DNA of 61,359 nucleotides from an uncultured Rubritalea sp. (GCA_937923145.1 CALAJT010000004.1:1-61359); one strand, 5' to 3'; numbered from the stretch's first letter, positions 26,444 to 36,085 are shown. Numbers and translations: made by a program. Notes: generated from the sequence alone by a model not told the origin.

Positions 26444-26588
26444 GTATTTAGTGATCTCCAAGTAGCGATGTTTTCTAAAATTAATTAGTTTTTAGCAGGT
26501 GAATTAGGATTACATTTCTAATGAATGTAAATAGTTTTTGAAAATATAATTTGATTATATTAGGTAGTTTATATATAAGTTATTAACA

Positions 26589-27437
26589 ATGTATTCTCAT
26601 TTACATAAATTGTCTCATTATTTACTATTGATCACTTCTATTTGGATAGGATCAGGGGTAAATGTTTGTCTGGCTCAGACGATGTGGCAAATGATGCATG
26701 AGGAAGAATTGCACGAGGCAGAAAGAGTTTTAGAGGCTAGGTATAATAAAGTAATACGAAAGGAGCTAGTTCCTGTCTCTGTATTGAAGTCAAAGAGCTT
26801 AAGTCATAAGGGGATTAAAGAGGTATACAGGATATCTAATGACAAGGGCTGGAGAGAAAAAATTACGGCAACTATTTTTTGGGTAGGCGAGAAAGCTTGT
26901 AAAGCAAACCCTGTTCATAATAAGTCCAGCTCATGGGATGTTAAATGGGTTAAAAGTTTTGGGGGGGTAGACAAGCCAAATAGTCGCCGAGGCTTCCAGC
27001 CTAAAGATTTCCAGCCTAAAATGAACCCATTTTATGTGGCCCTTCCCTACAATGATATAGCTGCTAAAAGTCATCAACACAAAGAAGGAGCCGCTAAAAT
27101 GATATGGTGGTATGATAAAGAATTTAGGAGTAAATATCTTTCTGTGTGTAAGGGGAAGTGGATAGCGATTAAATATAAAGGTAAAACTTGTTATGCTCAA
27201 TGGGAAGATTGTGGTCCATTTCTTACAAATGACTGGAAGTATGTGTTTAATGGCGAACGTCCCAAAACAATGAAAAATGGTAGTGCAGGGATTGACCTTA
27301 GTCCTGCAATTCGAGATTATCTCAAGCTTAACAGTGGTGATAAAGTATCATGGAAATTTGTAGAAAAGGCTCAAGTGGAGCATGGTCCATGGAGTAAATG
27401 GTCTAAGAGAAAGCTTTTGACTACAACGAACCAGTAG
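26589..27437 (+). CDS. Secreted protein of unknown function, possible double-psi barrel
   Basis: The 282-residue protein has a signal peptide ending near NVCLAQ (residue 30). The C-terminal half carries a conserved-looking pattern: PFYVALPYND, then KTCYAQWEDCGPF, and AGIDLSPAIRDYLKL followed by SWKFV. Such spacing is seen in double-psi beta-barrel proteins of the RlpA/expansin sort, so binding or cleavage of a polysaccharide is possible. That is inference; I cannot name a family with certainty. It stands between the coiled-coil pair and the giant coiled-coil gene on the same strand, with its own 200-base AT-rich upstream region. Confidence 0.7.
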   Translation: MYSHLHKLSHYLLLITSIWIGSGVNVCLAQTMWQMMHEEELHEAERVLEARYNKVIRKELVPVSVLKSKSLSHKGIKEVYRISNDKGWREKITATIFWVGEKACKANPVHNKSSSWDVKWVKSFGGVDKPNSRRGFQPKDFQPKMNPFYVALPYNDIAAKSHQHKEGAAKMIWWYDKEFRSKYLSVCKGKWIAIKYKGKTCYAQWEDCGPFLTNDWKYVFNGERPKTMKNGSAGIDLSPAIRDYLKLNSGDKVSWKFVEKAQVEHGPWSKWSKRKLLTTTNQ

Positions 27438-27587
27438 TTTCTTGGATGTATTTTATGAATTTGTAACGCTTTCAATATAAGTGCTTTGTGTTTTTACGTG
27501 TAGTTTTTTCAAGATGGAACAATGATTTTAGTTAGGATTTAAAAATTTTTAACTTTACTTAACTATCAGTAATAACTAAAAGTCAGT

Positions 27588-30500
27588 ATGTCACTCCGTA
27601 ATTCTAATCATCTAATGTCCTCTATGTTGAGTAGGGCGTCGGGTATTTCATTTGACCCAGTGATACCTTCCAATAGACCACAATTCAATCCAGCTACTGG
27701 ATCTTGGGTGTTTGGTCTAGCTGCATTTGCAGCAGGTGTCGCGGTCAATAAAATGATCAAGCCTGATGCACAACGCTCAACTCAAAAAACTAAAGCACCT
27801 AGGTCTAATCCTAGGGCAAGCACTGAGTCCTTTGAGGAATCTCATATGCGATCATTGCTACGAGATACAATGGCTGAAGAATCTCGCAGTGGAGAATATG
27901 TAGAAACGATTAGCGCTGAAGTAGCTAGGCTCAGGGATGAAATAGCTTCCCTAAGCGCTCAGCGAAGTGAATTTAGTGCTGTGGCGTCCGCGCCTGATCA
28001 GCCTGATGTTAGACTTGAGCAGGAGTTTAATCAAGTTAGAGAGACTCTTGAGAGAATTCATGAGGAGAAGAAAAAACTTTCAAATACTGAGCAAGAGCTA
28101 AAGCAAGTTCTAGCTAGTCAAACTAATAAATCTCCTTACTCACAATTTGCTGCAACCAAACTTGATGGTATTCAGCAAGAACTGCATCGTCTTAAAGATG
28201 AGCAGCAGAGAATTCAAGCTGAGTATGAATTCAGTCGAGATGATGCCTCAAAAGCTCATCAAGAGATGGATAGGCTACAGCAGCAACTACAAGATAAAAT
28301 TTCTAAACTGCATGAGGCAGAAGTGCGTGAACAATCTCTGAAGAGAGATTACCAAGTGTTGATGGAGACTGTTGAAAGTCTCAAGACACAACTAGATTTT
28401 TTCCGCTATAAGGCTTCGCAAGATCAGAGCGGAGTGACATCTCTCAAAATCCTTGAGGAGTCTAATACTAAGTTGAACGATCAAGTGTCGAGCAGCTTAT
28501 ATCAAGCGGAACAACAGCAGGCAGCCTTAGTAAGGCTGGCTGCTGAAAAATCTGATCTAGCTAAACAACTAGAAGAATACAAAAATCAGGCTCAGAGATC
28601 CGAGGAGAGAATGACTTCTCTTGAGGAGGCATTGTCTGAGGCTAAAAATACTGAGAAAGCATTATTAGATGAAGTAGAGACTCTTTCTAAGCAACAGATT
28701 GAATCTGCATCTGATGCTCAAGAGCGAGCTAAACTCGAGAATGAACTTAACTCTGCTAGAGTAAATATCCAGTTGCTTGAAAGTAAAGAGCAAGAACTGC
28801 TAAATAAACTTCAAGAGGCAGAGAAAGCTATATCAAATAGTGATGAGTTACCAATCGTAAATCAACTCACTTCTGAAAGAGATGATCTGCAGAGAGCGTT
28901 AGCAAGCAGCGATAGAAATATTAAGGATCTTGAGGCTAGCTATAAAGAGCAGCTTACTCATGCTACTAAATCCAGTGGTGATGCAAAGACAGAACTTGTC
29001 ATAGCTGCTGAGAAAGAAGAAGAGCTTAACCACCAGATTATTGATCTAGAAGGTAAGGTGAAGACATTAGAAGACGAAAAGAATTTCCTCAAATCTCAGT
29101 CCGAGAGAATGAATCTTAAAGCAACAAATGCTGGAAATGAGTTCATGTCTCTAATGAAGAGCATCCATACTTTAGAGAGTGAGAAAAGATCTCTGAGTAT
29201 TGAATTGGATAGATTTAAAAACGATGCTTCAACTGCTCAGCATAAACTTACTGAGACACAAAGAAAATTAGATCTATCACTTAATGAAGAGAAAAAATAT
29301 AGTGATCAGATTACTAGCATCAAATCTAGTATTAGTAACCATCAACAACTATCTGCAGATTTTCAAACACAACAGAGGGAGCTAGAAGCAGCTCAACAGC
29401 ACATCGAAGGCTTAATCAAATCTCACCAGAGTAAGGATAAAGAGCTTGATGATGCTAGACATGACCTTAATGCTCTAAAGGATCAGCTTGTGCAGTTAGG
29501 GCAGAGATCAAATCAACTAGAAGGTTCTGAACGTGAGGCAGTAGCTAAGGTCTCAATGATCCAGGAAGAGCTAAGCCATAAAGACCAGATTATTGCTAAT
29601 TCTAAGATTCAAGAAGACGCTCTGAAAAGAGAAGTGGATATACTTCGCCAGACATCTTCAAGTATGGACTCTGAGATTAAGAGGCTAAATGAAATGCAAG
29701 CTAGTCTGGGGAGTAATTCTGCTAGCTTAGAACTACTTAAAGACACTGAGCAGCAGCTCAGAGATCAGATTAAGCATGCTACTCAAGAGATTGAAAAGCA
29801 ACATGGTCAGCTAGTAGATGCTGAGTATGCTAAGACTCTGCTAGAAAATAATCAGCGAGAGGAGTCCCTAAGATTATCTGCAATACAATCTGAAAATTAT
29901 GCACTCAAACTAAAGCTTCAAGAGCTAGAGCAGTTAGAACAGAATAAACAAAACTTAGTTTCAGAGATAGATAGAGACGAAGCTTACTTTAAGAGCTTAG
30001 AACGAGAGTCTGAGCTACTTAAACAGCGTCAGTACGAGCTTCAGCATCAAGTAGAGCAGTCACGTGAGAGTGAAAATCAGCTTAAAGCCGAACTTCAGAG
30101 CACACAAGATGAGCTAGCCAGTGTAATCCAACAAAGAGATGCTATCAAGCAAGAGCTAGATGCTGTAAGACAAGAGCTTGAAGTAGTTTCTAAGGAAAAA
30201 AATGGTCTACAAGAAACTTGCTCAGGACTACAGGCGACTATTCAGGATCTAGAGGCTAAGAAGAATAAGACCACGAGATTTGCGAAGACAATAGCTCAGG
30301 ATAAAGTCATTCCTCTCACTCAAAAAGATGCGGTTGTTACTAATCAAACATCTCAGTATGAAGAGTTAGACACTACAGTCTTCGATGATTCTATCATGAA
30401 AACAGAGGAGTTTACTTCACCTGTTTCAGAGCAACTATTCCAAAGCACGAAGACTAACGCTAGGCTGAGAAAGTTCAAAGGTCACCGTAAGATCGAAGAC

Positions 30501-31697
30501 ATCGCGGCAAAGGAAAATGATTTAGATACTAAGATTAAAGAAAATCTAGAGCTCTCTCAAGCTCAAGAAATGGATGGAATCAAAGACGAGTCAGTAGACT
30601 CAGAAGATAAGAAGAAAGCTTATTCTCCGAACCGATCTTTTTCCGACTTACTAGAGGAAAGCGAAAGACGTAAAGTAGAGACTAAACCTCAAGATCCTGA
30701 GAAGCAGTGGAACGAACTTGATGCTCAGCTAGATGAAGATTTCATTGATGAAGAGAAGAGTAGTCTCAAGCCATTGCTATACGGAAGTTTAGCTGCTGGT
30801 CTTCTTATTGGAGCTCCATTAACCTATCTCTATTATAGTCCTATGGATGCTAACAATACTGGTGACATGCAAGATATGATAGCTGACTCAGCAGGAAATT
30901 CAAGCGGAGTTGGAGCAAATGCTACCAGTAATGATAATAACAACTTTAATGATAACGCTAGCATAGGAGGTGGAGAGATTGATCTTGAAAGTCCTGCGCT
31001 TAACCAAAAAGTGCTCGGTCTACTTCAGAAGTTCCACCAAGCTAAAGATTTTGAATCTAAGGCTAAACTCTGTCGCTTACCTAATAGAACATTGAAGCAC
31101 ATGAAGCTTTATGCTGCTACTAACACACAGGATCATACAGTTGAGAAAGTAGAACTTCAGCCTAAAACGATGAAAAAGAATGGACTCACATTTATAGTCG
31201 CAGCTGTTGAGGGTATGCTAGATGGCGAGACGTTCACAAAAGATGCTTATTTTGTGAAGAATGATAAGGGTGAGCTAGAATTAGACTGGCATAATTATGT
31301 GAATTACGAAAGTGCTCCATGGGATAAGTTCCTCAACTTTGATGACAATAAGAATAGCCAAGACTGGCATGTAATTCTTAGTCCGGAAGATAATGACCAT
31401 GACGATTTTCCTGAAGATAAATTTGGTTGCTTCAAGGTTAGCAGCTGGAATCCAGACTCTTACGGCTCTGCCTACGCTTATCTTAGAAAGGATGATCCAA
31501 TGTATGAGCAGCTTATTGATACATACAAGAATGATAGACAAAGAAAGTTTATCCTGAGACTTAGACACACTGGTGACGGTTCACTGGCTCTTCTTGTAGA
31601 TGAAGTAGTATCACTAAGTGAGTTCTACCTCAGTGACATCGATAGCACGGTAAGCTCTAGTATTGATGAAATTTCATTTGGTGACTCTTCCTATTGA
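27588..31697 (+). CDS. Giant membrane coiled-coil protein, 1369 residues
   Basis: A hydrophobic segment at 39-56 is followed by about 900 residues of nearly unbroken coiled coil (Glu/Gln/Lys/Leu heptads), a Lys/Glu-rich linker, one membrane segment at about 1061-1080, a short Asn/Gly-rich linker, and a C-terminal domain of about 240 residues. The latter opens with VLGLLQKFHQAKDFESKAKLCRLP, resembling a domain found at the C-terminus of many verrucomicrobial anchored proteins. With the second segment spanning the membrane, the coiled coil would lie in the cytoplasm and the end domain in the periplasm. A scaffold or mechanical role fits the shape. It is the largest gene in the window and its frame is intact. 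Confidence 0.75.
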   Translation: MSLRNSNHLMSSMLSRASGISFDPVIPSNRPQFNPATGSWVFGLAAFAAGVAVNKMIKPDAQRSTQKTKAPRSNPRASTESFEESHMRSLLRDTMAEESRSGEYVETISAEVARLRDEIASLSAQRSEFSAVASAPDQPDVRLEQEFNQVRETLERIHEEKKKLSNTEQELKQVLASQTNKSPYSQFAATKLDGIQQELHRLKDEQQRIQAEYEFSRDDASKAHQEMDRLQQQLQDKISKLHEAEVREQSLKRDYQVLMETVESLKTQLDFFRYKASQDQSGVTSLKILEESNTKLNDQVSSSLYQAEQQQAALVRLAAEKSDLAKQLEEYKNQAQRSEERMTSLEEALSEAKNTEKALLDEVETLSKQQIESASDAQERAKLENELNSARVNIQLLESKEQELLNKLQEAEKAISNSDELPIVNQLTSERDDLQRALASSDRNIKDLEASYKEQLTHATKSSGDAKTELVIAAEKEEELNHQIIDLEGKVKTLEDEKNFLKSQSERMNLKATNAGNEFMSLMKSIHTLESEKRSLSIELDRFKNDASTAQHKLTETQRKLDLSLNEEKKYSDQITSIKSSISNHQQLSADFQTQQRELEAAQQHIEGLIKSHQSKDKELDDARHDLNALKDQLVQLGQRSNQLEGSEREAVAKVSMIQEELSHKDQIIANSKIQEDALKREVDILRQTSSSMDSEIKRLNEMQASLGSNSASLELLKDTEQQLRDQIKHATQEIEKQHGQLVDAEYAKTLLENNQREESLRLSAIQSENYALKLKLQELEQLEQNKQNLVSEIDRDEAYFKSLERESELLKQRQYELQHQVEQSRESENQLKAELQSTQDELASVIQQRDAIKQELDAVRQELEVVSKEKNGLQETCSGLQATIQDLEAKKNKTTRFAKTIAQDKVIPLTQKDAVVTNQTSQYEELDTTVFDDSIMKTEEFTSPVSEQLFQSTKTNARLRKFKGHRKIEDIAAKENDLDTKIKENLELSQAQEMDGIKDESVDSEDKKKAYSPNRSFSDLLEESERRKVETKPQDPEKQWNELDAQLDEDFIDEEKSSLKPLLYGSLAAGLLIGAPLTYLYYSPMDANNTGDMQDMIADSAGNSSGVGANATSNDNNNFNDNASIGGGEIDLESPALNQKVLGLLQKFHQAKDFESKAKLCRLPNRTLKHMKLYAATNTQDHTVEKVELQPKTMKKNGLTFIVAAVEGMLDGETFTKDAYFVKNDKGELELDWHNYVNYESAPWDKFLNFDDNKNSQDWHVILSPEDNDHDDFPEDKFGCFKVSSWNPDSYGSAYAYLRKDDPMYEQLIDTYKNDRQRKFILRLRHTGDGSLALLVDEVVSLSEFYLSDIDSTVSSSIDEISFGDSSY

Positions 31698-31736
31698 CCT
31701 AAGCCATGCTAGGGTCTATCAGTAGACCATTAGCAA

Positions 31737-32651
31737 ATGAAGTGTTTCCACAGTAAAGTTCTACCTAGTATTTTAAATGATGAAGCTTCCCTTCCACTAT
31801 GGAAAGGGAAGCTTTCTTGTGATATGTTATTGGATGAAAATATCCTAACTGGATCAGAGATCATAGACTGTGAGGCTTTGCCTTCTGAAGCAATGCGCTC
31901 CGCACATACTAGGGGCTATCTTCACAAAATAGTAAATGGACAGCTAGAGTTGAAAGAGCAGTTATTACTAGGGCTGCGTATAACACCTGAGGTTTACCCT
32001 CTGGTCTCTTCTTCAGTAAATGCTACTATAAGCTCGTGCTTAACAGCATTGACGGAGAAGGTGGCTGTGTCGCTCTCTGGGGGTATGCACAATGCTTATG
32101 AGGATTTTGGCATCAACTATTCTATCTTTAATGATATTGCTATTGCAGCCAAAGTTATGCGTGAGATGTACCCTAGAATAAAGATTCTCATTATTGATAC
32201 AGACGCAGATCATGGTGCTGGCACTAACTCGTTGCTCTATGATGATCCTCTGACTAAGACTTTCTCATTTCACTCCTATGGTAGTAGAAAACCATGCTTT
32301 CTTAGCGATTACGATGTTACGGTAGCGCGCTATATCGACGGTACATCTTACATGGATCTTCTTATGGATAGACTAGCGACGGCCTTAGAGCGCTCAATGC
32401 CAGATCTTGTAATATGGGTTTCAGGAGTAAGTGCGCACTATCTAGACCAGAGTAGGTTAATGAGATTAAAAGCAAGTGAACTATTTTACAGAGATTTGCT
32501 TATATCAAAGGCATTGATCAAAAACAAGATTCCTCTAGCTGTGTTACTTGGGGGAGGAAATAATGAAAACCCTGTACTCACAGGAAAGCTGCATCGTAAT
32601 ACTATTGCTGCTGTTAAACACAACGAGCAACTATATAGTTCTTCTATTTAG
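31737..32651 (+). CDS. Histone-deacetylase-fold protein with a degraded active site
   Basis: The 304-residue protein keeps the HDAC/acetoin-utilisation scaffold: SAHTRGYLHKI (about 56-64), GGMHNAYEDFGINYSIFND (115-133), IIDTDADHGAGT (152-163), SGVSAH (229-234) and LGGGNN (271-276). The usual catalytic His-His is His-Asn (118-119), the zinc ligand His of the D-x-H pair is Asp (D156, D158), the third zinc ligand Asp is Ser (S232), and the Tyr after GGG is Asn. All of the classic metal and transition-state residues except one Asp and one His are therefore changed. It is most likely a non-catalytic binding protein or an enzyme of different chemistry. Confidence 0.8.
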   Translation: MKCFHSKVLPSILNDEASLPLWKGKLSCDMLLDENILTGSEIIDCEALPSEAMRSAHTRGYLHKIVNGQLELKEQLLLGLRITPEVYPLVSSSVNATISSCLTALTEKVAVSLSGGMHNAYEDFGINYSIFNDIAIAAKVMREMYPRIKILIIDTDADHGAGTNSLLYDDPLTKTFSFHSYGSRKPCFLSDYDVTVARYIDGTSYMDLLMDRLATALERSMPDLVIWVSGVSAHYLDQSRLMRLKASELFYRDLLISKALIKNKIPLAVLLGGGNNENPVLTGKLHRNTIAAVKHNEQLYSSSI

Positions 32652-32754
32652 CCTCGATCTCAACTGAGTCACTGGAAAAGTAAATAAATGCTGTAGTGCC
32701 TAGGAATCCGGCGAAGATTATCAGCATGATGAGCATGGCTAAGCAAGATTTCAT
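32644..32754 (-). CDS. 36-residue membrane peptide upstream-oriented with scpA
   Basis: A short frame starts at ATG 32754 and encodes MKSCLAMLIMLIIFAGFLGT, then TAFIYFSSDSVEIEAK. This is a basic start, one membrane helix of about 20 residues and an acidic tail. It lies 60 bases downstream of scpA on the same strand, and its end overlaps the convergent HDAC-fold gene by 8 bases. Small proteins of this shape occur next to scpA in relatives, as far as I recall. It is below usual gene-calling cutoffs. Function unknown. Confidence 0.55.
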   Translation of the reverse strand: MKSCLAMLIMLIIFAGFLGTTAFIYFSSDSVEIEAK

Positions 32755-32814
32755 AAAAATGAACAGTAAAGAGTTCTAGTCTAGCGTCCAGACTAAATTC
32801 TGATCATCTCGGTA

Positions 32815-33591
32815 TTATTCTGAGATCTCTAGCTCTGTCTGATATAATGAACCAGATGTATTTTGGTTACGTTCTATTTGAATTTCGCCGAGTAAATCAT
32901 CTTGAATGATTTTGAATTGGTTCATTTTCATTAGTTCTAAAACGGCCAGGAATGTAACGATTATTTCGGACTTAGTCGTAGCTTTATCGAAGAGGCTAGT
33001 AAAAATTTTGCGCTGTCCTGGCTTGGTAGTTACTAGCAAGTTTTCTATTTTATCTGATACGGTAAATCTATCATCAACAATATCACCTAAATCATTAGAT
33101 TCTTCGAATCTCTGAATTACTCCTTGAAATGCTCTTATAAGGTCAAAAATATTAGCATCATCAATAGGGAGGGCTTGGGCTTCTGGTGTAACTTCTAATT
33201 TTTCAGGATTGTTTGCAAAGTAGTCTTCTTGTTCTATGGCTTTTGTATGAAGGAAGCCCGCAGCATCTTTAAATTTCTTATACTCGATAAGTTGCCGTAT
33301 GAGTTCCCATCTAGGATCCTCTTCGTCTATGTCTTCTTCTGGAGGTTGCTCTTGTTTAGGTAATAGAGTGCGACTCTTTATATACATGAGGTTTGCAGCC
33401 ATCACGATGAATTCAGAGGCTAGATCGATGTTCAGTAATTTGAAGGTATTAACGTATTCAAGGTACTGCTTGGTAATCCTCTCTATGGAAATGTCATATA
33501 TATCTACCTCATCTTTTTTGATTAAGTAGAGTAGTAGATCTAAAGGACCTTCAAAGATGTCCAATCTAACTTTATATTTATCATCGCTCAC
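32815..33591 (-). CDS. scpA: Segregation and condensation protein A
   Basis: ScpA is the kleisin subunit that bridges SMC dimers with ScpB for chromosome condensation. The 258-residue protein has the family start KVRLDIFEGPLDLLLYLIKK, followed by the DIYDISIERITKQYLEY stretch and the MAANLMYIKSRTLLP motif at about 65-80. The C-terminal winged-helix segment (VTFLAVLELMKMNQF) is also present. No scpB or smc gene is in the window; the next gene on this strand is the 36-residue membrane peptide. Confidence 0.95.
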   Translation of the reverse strand: MSDDKYKVRLDIFEGPLDLLLYLIKKDEVDIYDISIERITKQYLEYVNTFKLLNIDLASEFIVMAANLMYIKSRTLLPKQEQPPEEDIDEEDPRWELIRQLIEYKKFKDAAGFLHTKAIEQEDYFANNPEKLEVTPEAQALPIDDANIFDLIRAFQGVIQRFEESNDLGDIVDDRFTVSDKIENLLVTTKPGQRKIFTSLFDKATTKSEIIVTFLAVLELMKMNQFKIIQDDLLGEIQIERNQNTSGSLYQTELEISE

Positions 33592-33650
33592 TATTAGTAT
33601 TCTAATTCTTGTGAAGACTGGTGCAAGACAGAAACCTCAAAATAATAAAC

Positions 33651-33682
33651 ACAAAAAACTCCGAAACCTAAGTTTCGGAGTT
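33651..33682 (-). terminator. Intrinsic terminator after the PEP-CTERM gene
   Basis: On the minus strand an 11-bp stem AACTCCGAAAC / GTTTCGGAGTT (33657-33682) with a four-base loop is followed by a run of T (33651-33656 read as T). It ends the gene at 33708-34130. Confidence 0.9.
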
Positions 33683-33707
33683 CTAAGGAAATTATACTTC
33701 TTAAGTA

Positions 33708-34130
33708 TTACTTACGACGACGTAGGATAAGAGCAAGTCCTCCTAGACCGAGAAGTGCTGTTGAGCTTGGCTCTGGCACTTGGTTGAATGTAAGGCTTGA
33801 TGCTGAAGCATTGTTACCTGTAGATGTGTATGTAACTTGAGATCCGTTATCTACAACATTAAGACTAGCTCCTGTGAGTGCACCAACGTAAGAAACGTTA
33901 GATGGGTAGATTATAGAGAATGACTGACCATTGTTGATTGTAGCGACTCCACCGTTGATGAATGAGCTAGCTGGTGTAGTTCCTGTAACAGTGAAAGCAC
34001 CGATTCCTGGCATAGTGATAACACCAGTTCCGAGTGACTGACCGTTGAGCTGAGCAAGGTCAAGTGTGAAAGCTGAAGCGCCTGTTGTGAGAGCAGCAGC
34101 ACAGATGGATGATAGTAGTATTTTGTTCAT
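33708..34130 (-). CDS. PEP-CTERM sorting-domain protein
   Basis: The 140-residue protein has a signal peptide (cleavage near TTGASA, residue 20), a small Ser/Thr/Gly/Asn-rich body of beta character, and a C-terminal PEP-CTERM signal VPEPSSTALLGLGGLALI followed by LRRRK. The signal is recognised by an exosortase, which cleaves after the PEP motif and places the protein on the cell surface or in the matrix. No exosortase gene is in this window. It is a single-gene unit with its own terminator. The body is too short and generic for a function. Confidence 0.88.
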   Translation of the reverse strand: MNKILLSSICAAALTTGASAFTLDLAQLNGQSLGTGVITMPGIGAFTVTGTTPASSFINGGVATINNGQSFSIIYPSNVSYVGALTGASLNVVDNGSQVTYTSTGNNASASSLTFNQVPEPSSTALLGLGGLALILRRRK

Positions 34131-34233
34131 AATTTAATTGGGGTTGAAGTTGATTTCATCTACAAACTAAAGAATTGCGTATCAAAGTCAACATTTTTTT
34201 ATAATTTCCACATGTTATGATGATTTATAAGTC

Positions 34234-35544
34234 TTAAGTTTTATCAATTGCTCCTAGAAACCTCCTTTTATAACGCTTCGGAAGTGCCTTTAAATCTACT
34301 TTTAATAGACAATAAATAGCGTTACTAAAACTTTCTTCTACTTGGAATGCTAAAAATTTTGCTCCTAGAGCTATGTAATAGCGTATGAGGGGAGGAATTG
34401 AGCGCTGGTCTTGCTCGATATACTCAATAACACTATTCAGCTTATTGATACTAAATGGAGCCCAAGCATCAGTTACTAAGTGATGATTTATAGTGCTAGG
34501 TAAGTAAGGGTGTTTGGAGCTCACCGAAGCTCTCAGCTCTTGTGTCTCGCTATGATATCGATCGAGAGTGTCTACTAATATAGCTTGACTTAGGGGGGTG
34601 AAAGAATCCGAGATAGTTACTGAACCATACATCGTGTAGCAGTTTTTGCCGACAGCGGCCATAGCTAGCCCTTTCCATAGCGCGTCTAGCATCTGCGGAT
34701 TTTTTTGATAAGAGGGTAGTATAAATGATCTACTAAGCTCCATAGCATTACCTAGTAGTTCATAGTATTCTCTTTTGAAGTTAAATACGTGATCGAGATA
34801 GAGTCCATTAGTTCCATGTTCATTTATGATTTCCTCTGTGAACCCAACCCTATAAGCACCAATTAGACATTGAAAATTCTTATCCCAAAGCATGATGTGG
34901 TCGTAATATTTATCTTCAGGCGCCAGATCTATTTCTTGACCTGATCCAGCTCCTATAGCAGCAAATGTAATTGCCCTACCTATACCAATTAGTCTCAATA
35001 CTGCAGGAGCTTCTTTACCCTTAAACATGTAAACAGCTATGTTTTCTGAGCTAAATAAGCAGTGCTCTCTGTCTAAAAAGGCGATCTCCTCCAGGGTTGA
35101 AGAATCTATAGCGAGAGAACCTGTATCTGCTAAGGTCGAGTCATTAGATTCACATAGTAGAAGTGGCTGAGTGAGATCATTCGCCATATGGCAATATGCG
35201 TGAAGCTGGGAGCCAATGTTTCTAGTAGTGCGTAGCTTGGAGACTTCTTCAGGGGAATACTTAATGGCTATGGTGAAATGCCAGCTGCACTCAACTAGCT
35301 GTATATTCAGAATCAAGAGGCCATTGACTTCTGGTATTGTTTCTAGAATCTTATCTTCCCATGGTTCAGCGTTAGTGCGATCAATATGGACGGAGACAAG
35401 ATTAGGGTATTTAGCTTGCTCCACTAATTCCACTAATTTCATTAATTCCTCTTCACCCCGACTGGATCCTGATTGAGGATAGTTTGTCAAGATAGTGACA
35501 GGATAGTTTATCTCGCTGAGAGTATCAATTAGGGTGGGATGCAT
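34234..35544 (-). CDS. GNAT-fold N-acyltransferase, OlsB/hemolysin-like
   Basis: Residues about 215-330 carry the Acetyltransf_5 pattern of ornithine-lipid OlsB and related hemolysin-type proteins: IGAYRVGFTEEII, GLYLDHVFNF, ELSRSFILPSYQKN, ALWKGLAMAA and a TMYGSVTIS stretch. These enzymes move 3-hydroxyacyl chains from ACP to amino acids such as ornithine. The 436-residue length is greater than OlsB; the N-terminal ~190 residues are unrecognised and probably another domain. No OlsA-type acyltransferase gene is adjacent, so ornithine lipid synthesis is only one possibility. The C-terminus ends with a basic KRYKRRFLG patch. Confidence 0.75.
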   Translation of the reverse strand: MHPTLIDTLSEINYPVTILTNYPQSGSSRGEEELMKLVELVEQAKYPNLVSVHIDRTNAEPWEDKILETIPEVNGLLILNIQLVECSWHFTIAIKYSPEEVSKLRTTRNIGSQLHAYCHMANDLTQPLLLCESNDSTLADTGSLAIDSSTLEEIAFLDREHCLFSSENIAVYMFKGKEAPAVLRLIGIGRAITFAAIGAGSGQEIDLAPEDKYYDHIMLWDKNFQCLIGAYRVGFTEEIINEHGTNGLYLDHVFNFKREYYELLGNAMELSRSFILPSYQKNPQMLDALWKGLAMAAVGKNCYTMYGSVTISDSFTPLSQAILVDTLDRYHSETQELRASVSSKHPYLPSTINHHLVTDAWAPFSINKLNSVIEYIEQDQRSIPPLIRYYIALGAKFLAFQVEESFSNAIYCLLKVDLKALPKRYKRRFLGAIDKT

Positions 35545-35614
35545 GTTAGGCTGTAGTGGATGACTTAGTTTTAACTAAGAGATACACCTACAGAAAATAT
35601 TCACAGCGAACAAT

Positions 35615-35643
35615 AAAAAAGCTGTCTTGATAACAAGACAGCT
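35615..35643 (-). terminator. Intrinsic terminator after rpmE2
   Basis: Read on the minus strand, a 10-bp stem AGCTGTCTTG / CAAGACAGCT (35620-35643) with a TTAT loop is followed by six T residues. It ends the L31 gene. Confidence 0.9.
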
Positions 35644-35686
35644 TAGAAAATTTACCTGATTAGGTAAGATGAGAAGCCTATACCCT

Positions 35687-35959
35687 CTAGCTGAGAGACG
35701 GCTTCTTCGCGCGGCGGACTTGTCCACCGAAGCGCTTTTGGAACTTGTCGATACGACCTTCTGTATCAACAAAGGTTGATTTACCTGTGAAGAACGGATG
35801 TGAGTCCGCAGTTACACCAGCAGAGATTACGAAGTAATCTACTCCGTCGACAGTCTCAGTCTTTTCTGACCTAGCTGTAGAGCGGGTGAAGTAACGCTTA
35901 CCAGTTGTCATATCTTGAAAGATAACTGGATGGTAGTCTGGATGAATTTCTGATTTCAT
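35687..35959 (-). CDS. rpmE2: 50S ribosomal protein L31 type B
   Basis: The 90-residue protein starts MKSEIHPDYHPVIFQD and contains the L31 signature around DSHPFFTGKSTFVDTEGRI, with the end FQKRFGG. It lacks the CxxC zinc pair of the zinc-type L31, so it belongs to the zinc-independent type B group used under zinc limitation in some bacteria. Here it may be the only L31; the window cannot tell. Single gene with a strong terminator. Confidence 0.95.
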   Translation of the reverse strand: MKSEIHPDYHPVIFQDMTTGKRYFTRSTARSEKTETVDGVDYFVISAGVTADSHPFFTGKSTFVDTEGRIDKFQKRFGGQVRRAKKPSLS

Positions 35960-36085
35960 GATTGTATTGTGTTACATCACGTTTCCAACGCGATGGACTG
36001 CGAAACATGTTGATTTTCGTTAGATAGTCAAGCTGTAAATAGTTTTTTTAAGAATTTCACGCGCGATTTGTAAAATTAATTATAA

